Assembly: GCA_963757065.1 (NCBI GenBank)
Contig: CAVWQC010000007.1
Location: 186,001 to 250,000, forward strand
DNA: 64,000 nt
Source: PNON01 sp963757065
Lineage (GTDB): Bacteria > Chloroflexota > Anaerolineae > Anaerolineales > Anaerolineaceae
Direction of reading: 5' to 3'
The position numbers and the translations under genes are program-made. The notes under the pieces were generated by a model. That model saw only the letters and a list, made by a program, of their open reading frames with translations, was not told where the DNA came from and ran no database searches. Of the stretch, positions 9,693 to 18,664 are shown in pieces (position 1 is the stretch's first letter; each line of letters opens with the position of its first letter).

Positions 9693-10343
9693 TTATGATG
9701 AAGGTTGATTAGCCATTCCAAACTGGAGAATGGACACAATTTGATGATAAATTAATTCAATTTCAGGAGAAAGTTGAGTGGAGTTCAGGTTTTCCTTATG
9801 GGTTGCTTCCGGTCTCATAAGATAACTTCCCAATTCAGTTAATACAGCAGTAATGAGATAGCTGGCTGATAAAGCATCGACATCCGGCCTGATACTGCCA
9901 TTTTTTTTGCCATTTTCGATCAATCGAATAAAATACTCTTTGGTTGATTGTTTGCCTTTAGTTATGATGTCCTCTGGTAGTGGAGAAGATCCATTCAAAG
10001 CTCTGTATCCTATTCTGGCCAGTTCAGGATAATGCACTTCAAAATCAGCCATTTTCATAAATAACTGATGTAATGTTTGGAATAAATCCAAGATATTTTC
10101 TGAAGGAATGGAATTGTTCAAAATCCCTGCTTTTTTTTGAGCTGCCATTTCCAACAAATAATGATACAGATCATTCTTATCGAAAAAATATTGATATAGG
10201 CTCCCTTTAGATATACCAGCCTTAATAACAATTTTTGAGACTGAAGCACTTGCATAATCGTGGTCTGCAAACTCATCTATTGCGCATTTCAACAATCTCT
10301 GCCGTTTATCTTCAGGTAAATTGAAATAAGTTTCCTTAGGCAT
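9693..10343 (-). CDS. TetR/AcrR-family transcriptional regulator
   Basis: A 216-residue repressor with a typical N-terminal helix-turn-helix: RLLKCAIDEFADHDYASASVSKIVIKAGISKGSLYQYF (about residues 15-55), followed by an all-helical ligand domain. The start ATG at 10343 follows AAGAAGGAATT. It is first in an operon with the short-chain dehydrogenase, and the palindrome cluster at 10360-10391 directly upstream is the obvious autoregulatory operator. Inducer unknown; by analogy it may be a substrate of the dehydrogenase. Confidence 0.88.
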   Translation of the reverse strand: MPKETYFNLPEDKRQRLLKCAIDEFADHDYASASVSKIVIKAGISKGSLYQYFFDKNDLYHYLLEMAAQKKAGILNNSIPSENILDLFQTLHQLFMKMADFEVHYPELARIGYRALNGSSPLPEDIITKGKQSTKEYFIRLIENGKKNGSIRPDVDALSASYLITAVLTELGSYLMRPEATHKENLNSTQLSPEIELIYHQIVSILQFGMANQPSS

Positions 10344-10359
10344 AATTCCTTCTTAAGAT

Positions 10360-10391
10360 ATGACCAAGTGGTCATATGACTGTATGGTCAT
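10360..10391. promoter_or_regulatory. Palindromic operator pair for the TetR-SDR operon
   Basis: A perfect inverted repeat ATGACCA-AG-TGGTCAT covers 10360-10375. A second, half-related repeat ATGAC-TGTATG-GTCAT follows at 10376-10391. They lie 17-48 bp upstream of the TetR start, where a TetR repressor normally binds. The role is inferred from position and symmetry. Confidence 0.65.
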
Positions 10392-10553
10392 ATCATAGCA
10401 TAAAATTATCTCTTGTCAATATTATGATCCAAGCGGTGCCATAAGGTGTTTCTATGAATTTATATATCAGTAAAACCAGCACAAAATGATATACAATAAA
10501 ACGGAAAATATATAGCTGATTTTCACTTGAATAAGAATATTGAAGGTATCGCG

Positions 10554-11570
10554 ATGAAATCAAAAAACTTCATGACGGAAGACACTCTTTCCTGGTTGTT
10601 GGAGCACGAATCACCAGGTGTACGTTACCTGGCTCTACGCGACCTGGTGGAATTGACCAGCGATGACCCGGTTTTGAAAGAAGCACAAGCTGACGCGCAT
10701 AAGAACGGACCGATCGCCACTGTTCTGGATAACATGAATATTGATGGATACTGGGTAAGGCCTGGTCCAGGTTATAACCCGAAATATCGTTCCGCAGTTT
10801 GGTCACTAACCCTGCTGGCTCAACTGGGGGCATCGATTATCCAGGATAAACAGATCAGGCAGGCATGTGCTTATATGCTGGACCATGGCTTGACTACGTC
10901 AGGACAGTTCACAATGACCGGTTCGCCTTCCGGGACGATAGATTGTCTGCAGGGAAACCTTTGCTGGGCATTGCAGGAGTTGGGCTGCGATGATCCGCGA
11001 CTTGTAACCGCATTTGATTGGATGGCTCGCAGCGTCACCGGGGAAGGAATAGCTCCTTCATCGGAAAAGGAAGCGGATGTTCGTTATTACGCCTACAATT
11101 GCGGACCACTCTTTGCCTGTGGAGGGAATAACAATTTGCCCTGTGCGTGGGGTGCGGTCAAAGTGATGCTGGCATTCAGTAAACTACCAGCAAATAAACG
11201 AACGCCAGCCATCAATCGGGCAATTGAAAAGGGGATAGATTTCTTATTCAGCACTGATCCGGCAGGAGCAGATTATCCTGCGTTGGTAAAGGGAAAACCA
11301 AACCGGAGCTGGTGGAAATTTGGTTTCCCCGTTTTTTATGTTACAGATGTGCTGCAAAACGTGGAAGCTTTGGTGGGGTTGGGGTTAGGAGCAGACCCGC
11401 GTCTGGCAAATGCAATGAAAATCATCCGTGATAAGCAGGATCGGGATGGTCGCTGGCCGCTGGAATATGACTATAATGGAAAGACTTGGGTTGATTTTGG
11501 TCCTACAAAACAGCCAAACAAATGGGTGACCTTACGAGCGCTGAAGGTTCTGAAAAATGCAGTGAATTAG
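10554..11570 (+). CDS. Prenyltransferase/squalene-cyclase-like alpha/alpha-toroid protein
   Basis: About 338 residues with repeated helical units of the alpha/alpha-toroid fold, e.g. DGYWVRPGPGYNPKYRSAVWSL, GTIDCLQGNLCWAL and the C-terminal QDRDGRWPLEYDYNGKTWV, a QxxDG-W type repeat as in prenyltransferases and terpene cyclases. The DxDD motif of squalene-hopene cyclases is not seen, so cyclase activity is doubtful. The N-terminus (MTEDTLSWLLEHESPGVRYLALRDL) recalls proteins misleadingly labelled as nitrogen fixation proteins in databases. Start at 10554 follows GAAGGTATCGCG; an upstream in-frame ATG at 10527 is less convincing. Function unknown. Confidence 0.7.
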   Translation: MKSKNFMTEDTLSWLLEHESPGVRYLALRDLVELTSDDPVLKEAQADAHKNGPIATVLDNMNIDGYWVRPGPGYNPKYRSAVWSLTLLAQLGASIIQDKQIRQACAYMLDHGLTTSGQFTMTGSPSGTIDCLQGNLCWALQELGCDDPRLVTAFDWMARSVTGEGIAPSSEKEADVRYYAYNCGPLFACGGNNNLPCAWGAVKVMLAFSKLPANKRTPAINRAIEKGIDFLFSTDPAGADYPALVKGKPNRSWWKFGFPVFYVTDVLQNVEALVGLGLGADPRLANAMKIIRDKQDRDGRWPLEYDYNGKTWVDFGPTKQPNKWVTLRALKVLKNAVN

Positions 11571-11617
11571 GGTTTGAAAAAGTACAATCTTAATCATCAG
11601 TTCTTCGAAAGTCTTAT

Positions 11618-11989
11618 ATGGAAAATAATCAAAAAGTGATGAGAATTAGTCAGGGATTGATGTATTTCAATGCATTGATCTGGCTTGTTGCCGGGGTGGC
11701 TATTTTATTTCGACCGAGGATGAATCCAACCATTCCCTCCTGGATTTTTACCATAATGGCAATTTTGATGTTAGGATATGGCGTGATCCTAGTTGGGTTG
11801 GGCATAGCGCTTGGAACAAGGAAAAAATTCTTTTATTATGCTTCAGTGGTGATGATTGCCCTGTCTGTTATCCTGCCGATCTTCGATGATTTTGGATTAG
11901 CTGATCTGCTGGCAGTCATTCCAGCCGCTGCTACATTGATCTACTTGATCTACAAACGCACCAGCATATTGCTAAAAATTAAAGATTAA
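11618..11989 (+). CDS. Small four-helix integral membrane protein
   Basis: A 123-residue protein with about four predicted membrane helices: MYFNALIWLVAGVAILF, IFTIMAILMLGYGVILVG, FFYYASVVMIALSVILPIF and LLAVIPAAATLIYLIY. No motif or family is recognised. It stands alone, 47 bp after the toroid gene, and its start lacks a clear Shine-Dalgarno. Likely a real but uncharacterised inner-membrane protein. Confidence 0.65.
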   Translation: MENNQKVMRISQGLMYFNALIWLVAGVAILFRPRMNPTIPSWIFTIMAILMLGYGVILVGLGIALGTRKKFFYYASVVMIALSVILPIFDDFGLADLLAVIPAAATLIYLIYKRTSILLKIKD

Positions 11990-12099
11990 TTAACCGGGTA
12001 GATCAAAGCATGCACTGAAATCCCGGTAGAATTCCGGAAAAATAATATAATTATTTTGTTTATGAAGATACTCCCAAAAGGTATTATTGGAGGGAATAA

Positions 12100-13302
12100 A
12101 TGGGTAATTTTGAAAATCCTCAAAGTAGAAGATTTAGGCATTTCTCATATCTTGTAGTCATATTTGGGTTGGTTTCTTTATCGTGCGTAATATTTCCGTT
12201 ATCATCCATATTTAATCGCGATCAGAAACCCGATAAAAATGACAATAGTATTCAAGAATTGGCCTCTACTGAAGAAGCTATTTCCAGGGAACAGATGCCA
12301 ACCAGGGCACCTGTTGATGAAACCGTGGACGGAGTCGATATTCATTATGTTTACACCAACAGCGTGGTTACTGCTCTCTATCATCTCTACGGCACGATTC
12401 TGGATGATTTTGTGGATATTACACTTACCAACAATGGGAATGCCGATCTAACCTTTGTTGTTCAGTCAGAAATTGAGGGATATACCAACCAGTCATTGGA
12501 TACTGTAGATGTCCTGGCCGGTGAAAGCATGGAAATCCACCAAAATCCACGGTTACTGGAAGGGGCTGTTGACCAGTTGAACTCGGAAAAACCGGGCACA
12601 TTTCATATCAAAGTGGTAAAACTGGATGGCGGTGACGAAATCCTGTTATTGGACGAAACTGAAGAAGTCCTCATGTACTCCCGGAGAGATTTTGTTTGGC
12701 TGGAAGGATTTGAATGGCAGGAAGAGTATGAACTTTGGGCTGCATGGGTAACTCCCACTGACCCGAAAGTTGAGGAGCTTATTCGGGCTGCAGCAGATTA
12801 TACAAAGACCGGGACAATGTGGAACGGCTATGCCGGTTACGTGAATGATGAAAACGGCGGCGTCTGGGATCGATTACAGGCGATCTGGCAGGCCGAGAAG
12901 GAAAAATACGAACTCACATATATCAGCACCATGACCGCCTTTGGTCCGAACACTGTGCAGCGCATGCGATTACCAGCTGAGGTATTGGACCAGTCCAGCG
13001 GAAATTGTGTGGAATTGGTAACACTCTTCAATTCTGCAGCTGAAGCACTTCAACTTGAAACAGCACTCGTCCGTATTCCGGGACACGTTTATTCTGCAAT
13101 TCGTATGGATGAGGAAAATGCGGATTATTATTTTGTCGAAACCACCATGATCGGCCAATCCAGTTTTGAAGACGCAGTAAATTTTGGTGCAAAGGAATGG
13201 GAAGACTCAAAACCTCACTTTGATGCCGGTGAAGAGGGTTATACCTGGGTGAACCTTCCAGAGATGCGGGAAAAAGGAATACTACCGATACCGTGGAATT
13301 AA
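12100..13302 (+). CDS. Membrane-anchored transglutaminase-like protein
   Basis: 400 residues. The N-terminus (RFRHFSYLVVIFGLVSLSCVIFPLS) is a signal or anchor helix; SLSC is not a convincing lipobox. Residues about 60-200 look like a beta-rich extracytoplasmic domain. The C-terminal half carries a transglutaminase-like triad: Cys in QSSGNCVELVTLF, His in RIPGHVYSAI and an acidic residue in DYYFVETTMIG. Such domains act as proteases or transamidases, or are inactive. A GGAGGG Shine-Dalgarno lies at about 12090, just before the ATG. The gene is monocistronic in appearance and its substrate is unknown. Confidence 0.75.
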   Translation: MGNFENPQSRRFRHFSYLVVIFGLVSLSCVIFPLSSIFNRDQKPDKNDNSIQELASTEEAISREQMPTRAPVDETVDGVDIHYVYTNSVVTALYHLYGTILDDFVDITLTNNGNADLTFVVQSEIEGYTNQSLDTVDVLAGESMEIHQNPRLLEGAVDQLNSEKPGTFHIKVVKLDGGDEILLLDETEEVLMYSRRDFVWLEGFEWQEEYELWAAWVTPTDPKVEELIRAAADYTKTGTMWNGYAGYVNDENGGVWDRLQAIWQAEKEKYELTYISTMTAFGPNTVQRMRLPAEVLDQSSGNCVELVTLFNSAAEALQLETALVRIPGHVYSAIRMDEENADYYFVETTMIGQSSFEDAVNFGAKEWEDSKPHFDAGEEGYTWVNLPEMREKGILPIPWN

Positions 13303-13356
13303 ATATTTTTTGTAAATTTTGCCCCATTTGTCTTAAAGCTATATAGCATAATAATC

Positions 13357-14272
13357 ATGGCACAGGCATTAAAAATAATGAAAATGAGAAAGCTTGGAAA
13401 TACGGGAAAATTGATCTCAGTCATGGGCTATGGCTGTGGGGGATTTTGGGGTTATGAGGTTTTTGACGAGAAAATTGCGGACCGGTTGGTGCATTTGGCG
13501 TTGGATGGAGGGGTGAACTTTTTTGACACTGGTGCCAGTTACAGCGGTGGAAATGCAGAAAAAAGGCTGGGAAAAATCCTCAAAGGGGTAAACACCACCG
13601 GGTTGATCATCGGAACCAAAGCTGGAACAACCATCCGAAATGGAAAACTGGTCAAAGATTATTCCCCGGCATCCATCACCGGTCAAGTGGAAACCAGCCT
13701 GAAAAATTTGGGCCTCGATCGGTTACCACTTTTACAACTGCATGGTGTGCCCGTCCAGGATCTGGATGAAGTGTTTGGAACATTAACCAGCTATGAAGAG
13801 AGAGGGAAAAGTTGAACTGATCGGGGCGTCCTGTGACGGTGCAGCACTGGAAAATGCTCTTTCATATAATATGCTGGATGTGGTCATGTTGACTTATAAC
13901 CTGATCGAAAAGCATGCCAGTCTTCAGATCGAAAAAGCTTACTCCAAAGGCGTTGGTGTGCTGGTAAAGTCTCCGCTTGCCCATACACTGTACAGTAAAG
14001 ACCTCTTTAAGATTAAGAGGTTGAGTGACCTCTGGTATTTATTGCGGGTATTCAAAAATTACCGACCACAATTAGCGAGAGGTCGAAAATACCGTTTTAT
14101 CAACAGTATCCCCGGCTGGAGTGCGCATGAAATTGCGCTATTATATGCACTCCATGAAAAGGTGTCCTGTGTGGTAACTGGAACAACCAACCCGGAGCAT
14201 ATGAAACGAAATATTCTCACCTTTGAGAAGGAATTACCTTCGGATATCCAGAAAAGGATCGATGCAATTTAG
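13357..14272 (+). CDS. Aldo/keto reductase (frameshifted)
   Basis: NAD(P)H-dependent oxidoreductase of the AKR superfamily, about 304 residues. Features: MRKLGNTGKLISVMGYGCGG, catalytic Asp and Tyr in FFDTGASYSGG, Lys in IIGTKAG, His in LLQLHGVP, then KREGKVELIGAS and a cofactor-binding C-terminus (VVTGTTNPEHM). The two halves are in different frames with a one-base shift near 13789-13800, at a TATGAAGAGAGAG stretch. Start is uncertain: 13357 is the first ATG, while 13384 would begin exactly at the family N-terminus; neither has a clear Shine-Dalgarno. Substrate unknown. Confidence 0.85.
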
Positions 14273-14316
14273 TATAAAATTCCATTTACAATGTTCAATC
14301 TGGATTTGAGGTAATA

Positions 14317-15153
14317 ATGAATAAGAACAATTCTGTTAAAGAAGCAATCGTTTTCCTGGTTATGACCCTGGCTCTGTCCTACTTTGTTTTCTGGGGCCCA
14401 CTCGTTGTCTTCAAAATCCCTGCAGCCAGTTTTGTGAAAGATGCTACCCGGCCTCCTGCCTGGGCATTAGCATTATTTATAATTGGAGGGTTTGTTCCAT
14501 CGCTTGTCGGCCTTGGATTTACCTGGTTATATGAGGGGAAGTCCGGATTAAGAAAATTGGGTAAACGCGTTATGCAATTTAATATTGGCATGAAATTGTA
14601 TTTAACTGCGATTCTAATTGCCATAATCATTTCTGGAATACAACTTGGCTTGATTAACATTACAGGATCCAAATTTGATTATTCATTATTTATTACCCAG
14701 ATTGGAAGTTTGCTACCTCTCCTGGTGTTAGGTCCAATATCAGAAGAAATAGGCTGGCGTGGTTTTGCATTGGATAGGCTGCAGACCCGCTGGAGTCCTC
14801 TAATATCAGGATTGATCATTGGTGTTGTTTGGAGTTTATGGCATCTTCCGTTATTCTTCATGATCGGTACCTCACAATATGAGTTACAGATCCCATTCAT
14901 TGGTTTCATGTTTGGTTTGACATCATCGTCTGTGATATATTCCTGGTTGCATAATCGGGCTCATGGCAGTATCTGGATGGCAATATTTTTCCACTGGATC
15001 TACACTTATTTTGCCCAGGTAGTTGCCACTGGGGTTACCCGTTCTCCCATATACAATAGCTTAGAATATGTTCCCCATATTATAATTACCGCGCTGGTAG
15101 TCTTAATCTGGAAAGTCGAAATGATGAAGAAGCCAAATCCTGTAACTATATAG
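14317..15153 (+). CDS. CPBP-family intramembrane metalloprotease
   Basis: 278 residues with about seven or eight membrane helices and all three motifs of the CAAX-protease/CPBP (Abi) family: EEIGWRG near residue 144, a His in SLWHLPLFF near 174, and the HxxxN-type region IFFHWIYTYF near the end. These proteases cut within the membrane; in bacteria they are linked to bacteriocin self-immunity or membrane protein processing. Start ATG at 14317 follows TTGAGGTAATA. No bacteriocin genes are seen nearby, so its role is open. Confidence 0.85.
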   Translation: MNKNNSVKEAIVFLVMTLALSYFVFWGPLVVFKIPAASFVKDATRPPAWALALFIIGGFVPSLVGLGFTWLYEGKSGLRKLGKRVMQFNIGMKLYLTAILIAIIISGIQLGLINITGSKFDYSLFITQIGSLLPLLVLGPISEEIGWRGFALDRLQTRWSPLISGLIIGVVWSLWHLPLFFMIGTSQYELQIPFIGFMFGLTSSSVIYSWLHNRAHGSIWMAIFFHWIYTYFAQVVATGVTRSPIYNSLEYVPHIIITALVVLIWKVEMMKKPNPVTI

Positions 15154-15357
15154 GATCCTCAAGGGAAATTCTGATTTTGTCATTTTTTCGTACTTAAGTC
15201 ATGTGAAGGGCGATTGACCCGAATCGGTTTTGAAATGAAAAGATACACAGTTAATTGAAATGGTCTGAAAGAAATACAACTGTTTTCATGAAGATTACGT
15301 ATTTCTAATTAATTGTTATGATATTAACCATCTTTAATATATATAGAAGGAGAAAGA

Positions 15358-15798
15358 ATGAAAAAGGAAATTCAGGAGTTTATCGATAGCAAGCGCATTG
15401 CAATCATGGGCGCATCAAGGTCAGGGAAAAAATTTGGCAACATGATCGCTGATGAGTTAAAACCAAAAGGTTACGAGGTCTTTCTGGTTCACCCGGAAGC
15501 CAAAGAAATTTCCGGTCAGGTTTGTTATCCGAATATTGCTGCCTTGAAAGACCAGGTGGATGCAGTGCTCATTTGCCTGCCGCCCGCCAAAGCAAAACAG
15601 GCTGTCCAGGATGTGGCAGATGCGGGTTTGAAAAAGGTCTGGCTGCAGCAGGGGTCACAGTCAGCGGAAGTGCTCGCCCTGGCGAAACAATTGGGCCTTA
15701 CGACTGTTGCTGGCAAATGCATCATGATGTATGCTGATCCGGTTAAATCTGTTCACGGTTGGCACAAGGCATTTGCCAAGATATTTGGTCAATATTAA
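15358..15798 (+). CDS. CoA-binding domain protein (YccU-like)
   Basis: A 146-residue Rossmann-fold protein consisting of one CoA_binding_2 domain: RIAIMGASRSGKKFGNMIADELKPKGYEVFLVHP, then DAVLICLPPAK and GLKKVWLQQGSQS, ending TVAGKCIMMYADP. Related to the nucleotide-binding domain of acyl-CoA synthetases (NDP-forming). Strong Shine-Dalgarno GAAGGAGAAAG before the ATG. A 204-bp AT-rich region upstream presumably holds its promoter. It precedes a flavodoxin gene by 43 bp. The biochemical role of this family is not settled. Confidence 0.85.
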   Translation: MKKEIQEFIDSKRIAIMGASRSGKKFGNMIADELKPKGYEVFLVHPEAKEISGQVCYPNIAALKDQVDAVLICLPPAKAKQAVQDVADAGLKKVWLQQGSQSAEVLALAKQLGLTTVAGKCIMMYADPVKSVHGWHKAFAKIFGQY

Positions 15799-15841
15799 TC
15801 CCCCGAAGCATCTCCAAATTCTGTTTTTAGGGAATACATAG

Positions 15842-16438
15842 ATGAAGAAAGTCCTGGTTGCATACACCACAAATTCGGGCTCCACAGAGGACGTAGTCAA
15901 AGTCATCGCTGAAGAACTGGGAAAGAACGGGGACCAGGTTACTATAAGCCGGCTGGAGGAGATTCACAGTATCACAGGTTTCGATGCTGTGATTGTTGGC
16001 GCACCGATGATCCTTGGCTGGCATCGTTCAGCCCGAAAATTCATCAAGCAGCACCAATCGGCTTTGAGTCGTATCCCCGTGGCGTATTTTTGCACGGCTA
16101 TGAGCCTGACCATGCCTGCAGGTCTCTCCAAATCGACAACTCCGGTATATTTTGATGGTTCCCTGGCAAAACCGCCCAAAAAGGAAGGGCATTTATCCTT
16201 TAAAGAAAACTACACACTGGCATCCAATTACCTGAAACCAATCCTTGCATCTGCACCCGAAGTGAAACCAGTGAGTGTGGGTTTCTTCGGGGGCAGGTTG
16301 GACCTGTATAAATTGAAATTATTGCAAATGCTGTTTGTGATGGTGATCATTGGAGCACAGCCGGGTGACCTGCGGAATTATCCAGCCATCCGGGAATGGG
16401 CAGCCGGGTTAAGGAACTCCATGCTAATGACCAGTTGA
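15842..16438 (+). CDS. Flavodoxin-domain protein (HemG-like)
   Basis: A 198-residue FMN-binding protein. The N-terminal phosphate loop VLVAYTTNSGSTEDVVKVIAEEL is diagnostic, followed by GFDAVIVGAPMILGWHR and IPVAYFCTAMSL. The longer C-terminal half (VGFFGGRLDL) resembles flavodoxin-type protoporphyrinogen oxidases and related electron carriers. It follows the CoA-binding gene and ends before a bidirectional terminator. The electron partner is unknown. Confidence 0.82.
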   Translation: MKKVLVAYTTNSGSTEDVVKVIAEELGKNGDQVTISRLEEIHSITGFDAVIVGAPMILGWHRSARKFIKQHQSALSRIPVAYFCTAMSLTMPAGLSKSTTPVYFDGSLAKPPKKEGHLSFKENYTLASNYLKPILASAPEVKPVSVGFFGGRLDLYKLKLLQMLFVMVIIGAQPGDLRNYPAIREWAAGLRNSMLMTS

Positions 16439-16480
16439 AGTATGTCAACCCAACATCGATAAGGAGTTTACTTAAAACGA

Positions 16481-16515
16481 AAATGCACTTCCATTATTGG
16501 AAGTGCATTTTTTTA
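16481..16515. terminator. Bidirectional intrinsic terminator between convergent genes
   Basis: A 12-bp perfect stem AAATGCACTTCC / GGAAGTGCATTT (16481-16492 and 16499-16510) with a six-base loop, flanked by A- and T-rich runs on both sides. It can stop transcription from both the flavodoxin and uridine phosphorylase genes. Confidence 0.9.
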
Positions 16516-16527
16516 TAGCGTATTGGG

Positions 16528-17313
16528 TCACAGGTGGTTTTTATCCCTGGCGATCAATAATTTCAATCCCTCAACTGCCACACGAATAACCCGCTCGGGG
16601 TCAAATTCAGCCATTTGTTTGGCATTGTCATCCGGAGATAAGTCTGCCAGGTCGGCGTTGTTGATGATCAGCATCGCTCCACCAGCGCGTTTCTTGTAGA
16701 TGGAAGCCAGAATAAAGATGACAGCCGCTTCCATCTCTGAGCAGACTGCACCACCGGCGACCCAGGCGTTCCAGCGCTCTTCCAGGTGAGCTGCCATTGG
16801 CATTCGTTTTCGTTCCACCTCACCGTAAAAGGAATCTTTGGTCTGCGAAATTCCCAGATGGAAAGGCAATTTCAATTGTCTTGCAGAATCGCGTAATGCG
16901 GTGACAACGTCCAGATCTGCAATTGCCGGGAATTCCATAGGCAGATAATGTGAGGTTGTCCCCTCATCTCTGATAGCACCGGTGATGATGGCAACATCGC
17001 CCATGCGGGCATGGGCTTGCATCGCTCCCGATGAACCAACCCGGATGAATGTATCTGCACCCACATCCACCAACTCCTCAACAGCAATGGCAGTGGAAGG
17101 GCAGCCAATCCCTGTGGATGCTACAGAAACCTTTTCGCCCAGCAGGGATCCGGTCCAGATCACATATTCCCGATTTTGAGATACAAAATGAGCGTTGTCA
17201 AAATAAGCAGCTATCTTTTCACAGCGTCCCGGGTCGCCTGGAAGCAGCACATATCGACCGACATCCCCTTCTTTAATATGCAGGTGAAACGCAAGACCTT
17301 CTTCATTTCGCAT
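16528..17313 (-). CDS. Uridine phosphorylase-type nucleoside phosphorylase
   Basis: A 261-residue PNP_UDP_1-family enzyme that cleaves nucleosides with phosphate to base plus ribose-1-phosphate. Motifs: YVLLPGDPGRCEKIA (phosphate site), SVASTGIGCPSTAIAVEELVDVGADTFIRVGSSGAM, and a late CSEMEAAVIFILAS segment with the conserved purine/pyrimidine-site MEA. The spacing and TFIRVGSSG favour uridine phosphorylase over purine phosphorylase. It is monocistronic, converging on the flavodoxin gene. Confidence 0.87.
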   Translation of the reverse strand: MRNEEGLAFHLHIKEGDVGRYVLLPGDPGRCEKIAAYFDNAHFVSQNREYVIWTGSLLGEKVSVASTGIGCPSTAIAVEELVDVGADTFIRVGSSGAMQAHARMGDVAIITGAIRDEGTTSHYLPMEFPAIADLDVVTALRDSARQLKLPFHLGISQTKDSFYGEVERKRMPMAAHLEERWNAWVAGGAVCSEMEAAVIFILASIYKKRAGGAMLIINNADLADLSPDDNAKQMAEFDPERVIRVAVEGLKLLIARDKNHL

Positions 17314-17461
17314 AATTTCCTCACATAAACTGATTTACCATGATTCCATTGCAATATTTATTCCTCGAATGGTAAAGAGAATTTCAACGATATTGACTAT
17401 AGACAGACAACATTTTTGGCGTATATTTATTATTGTTAATTCAAGTATTGCGGGAGGAATA

Positions 17462-18151
17462 ATGGAAAATATTCAGAAACCTAATAATATGGCAACCAGG
17501 CTAATTTTAACAAAAGTCATTCCGGCGATAGTTGCCATGCTGATCGTAATCTTTTTGCCTGCAGGGACTTTTAATTACTGGGAAGGTTGGGCATATTTAC
17601 TTAGCCTGATGGTCCCCATGGCATTTATTTTTGCTTACCTAATTAAAAATGATCCGGGACTTCTTGAACGAAGGATGAAGTTCCGGGAAAGGGAGAAAGA
17701 ACAAAGCCTGATCGTCACACTTTCTTACCCGGTCATATTGCTTGCTTTCATACTACCGGGGTTGGATCACCGTTTCGGCTGGTCGCATGTTCCTCCTGCG
17801 GTCGTGGTACTTGCTTTATTGTGCTTTCTCGTGGGTTATGGCTTATTTTTTATGGTGTTGCGGCAGAATAGTTATGCATCACGTGTGATCGAAGTATCCG
17901 AGAGCCAAAAAGTCATCAGCACTGGTATGTACGCCATTGTCCGGCATCCCATGTATATGAGCATCCTGATCATTTATTTGTTTTCTCCCCTTGCTTTGGG
18001 ATCTTATTGGGCGGTAATCCCGGCATTATTCATGATCCCGGTGCTGGTTGCCAGGATTAATAATGAAGAAAAAGTGTTACTAAGGGATCTACCGGGATAT
18101 GCTGAGTATATGCAGAAGGTGAAATATCGATTCATTCCGAAAGGGTGGTAG
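17462..18151 (+). CDS. Isoprenylcysteine carboxyl methyltransferase-like membrane protein
   Basis: About 229 residues with five or so membrane helices and the ICMT/PEMT-type SAM-binding C-terminus: STGMYAIVRHPMYMSILIIYL, then ARINNEEKVLLRDLPGYAEYMQKVKYRFIPKGW. Bacterial members methylate lipids or unknown small molecules. The frame is open from 17369, but the start at 17462 follows a strong GCGGGAGGAATA Shine-Dalgarno, so I use it. Substrate unknown. Confidence 0.82.
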   Translation: MENIQKPNNMATRLILTKVIPAIVAMLIVIFLPAGTFNYWEGWAYLLSLMVPMAFIFAYLIKNDPGLLERRMKFREREKEQSLIVTLSYPVILLAFILPGLDHRFGWSHVPPAVVVLALLCFLVGYGLFFMVLRQNSYASRVIEVSESQKVISTGMYAIVRHPMYMSILIIYLFSPLALGSYWAVIPALFMIPVLVARINNEEKVLLRDLPGYAEYMQKVKYRFIPKGW

Positions 18152-18227
18152 TTTATTAGGTGTAAGTATTATCGCGTGTGATAAACTTTATGTGCAGGAC
18201 CTGATCTCAATGGGTGAGAGGGATACT

Positions 18228-18647
18228 ATGAGCAAAAAAGAACCAGAGAAAAAATTGGTAGGTCAGTGGCGAAAAATACATGGAGCAATATGGTTGTTTG
18301 GGCTGGCAGTTTTAATTTGGAAAGGATGGATGTGGCCTGGAATCCTCTTCCTGATCGCCTTTAGTGCAATCGTTGAGATCGTTATTATGCGGTTTGTTCC
18401 TTCCTCATACGTTGAAGAAGAGCCTGAAGGGTCTACTTTATCTCAAAAACCTGCACCCCCAATTTCTCCACCACCTTTCATGGGTACGGTTGGTGAGAAT
18501 GTATCCTACCACCCCGAACAATTACCAACCAACTGTCCCAGGTGTGGAGCTCCTTCACGCGGGCATGAAGTCAAGTGGACAAGCCCATACTCGGCTGATT
18601 GCTCTTTCTGCGGAGCAAATTTACCCCTTACGAAACCATCTCCTTAA
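18228..18647 (+). CDS. Membrane protein with C-terminal zinc ribbon
   Basis: About 139 residues: two hydrophobic helices (GAIWLFGLAVLIWKGWMWPGILFLIAFSAIVEIVI), a Pro-rich linker, and a C-terminal zinc ribbon with CPRCGAP and CSFCGAN. The pattern suggests an inner-membrane protein with a cytoplasmic metal-binding knuckle. Start at 18228 follows GAGAGGGATACT; an in-frame ATG at 18192 is less likely. It precedes the corA-like gene by 17 bp. No family function is known to me. Confidence 0.65.
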   Translation: MSKKEPEKKLVGQWRKIHGAIWLFGLAVLIWKGWMWPGILFLIAFSAIVEIVIMRFVPSSYVEEEPEGSTLSQKPAPPISPPPFMGTVGENVSYHPEQLPTNCPRCGAPSRGHEVKWTSPYSADCSFCGANLPLTKPSP

Positions 18648-18664
18648 GATTGGAACATGTGCCT

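Noticed and set aside
10554..11570. Nitrogenase iron protein NifH, a label sometimes attached to such proteins
   Set aside because: No P-loop or Cys ligands of NifH; the repeats fit an alpha/alpha-toroid fold.
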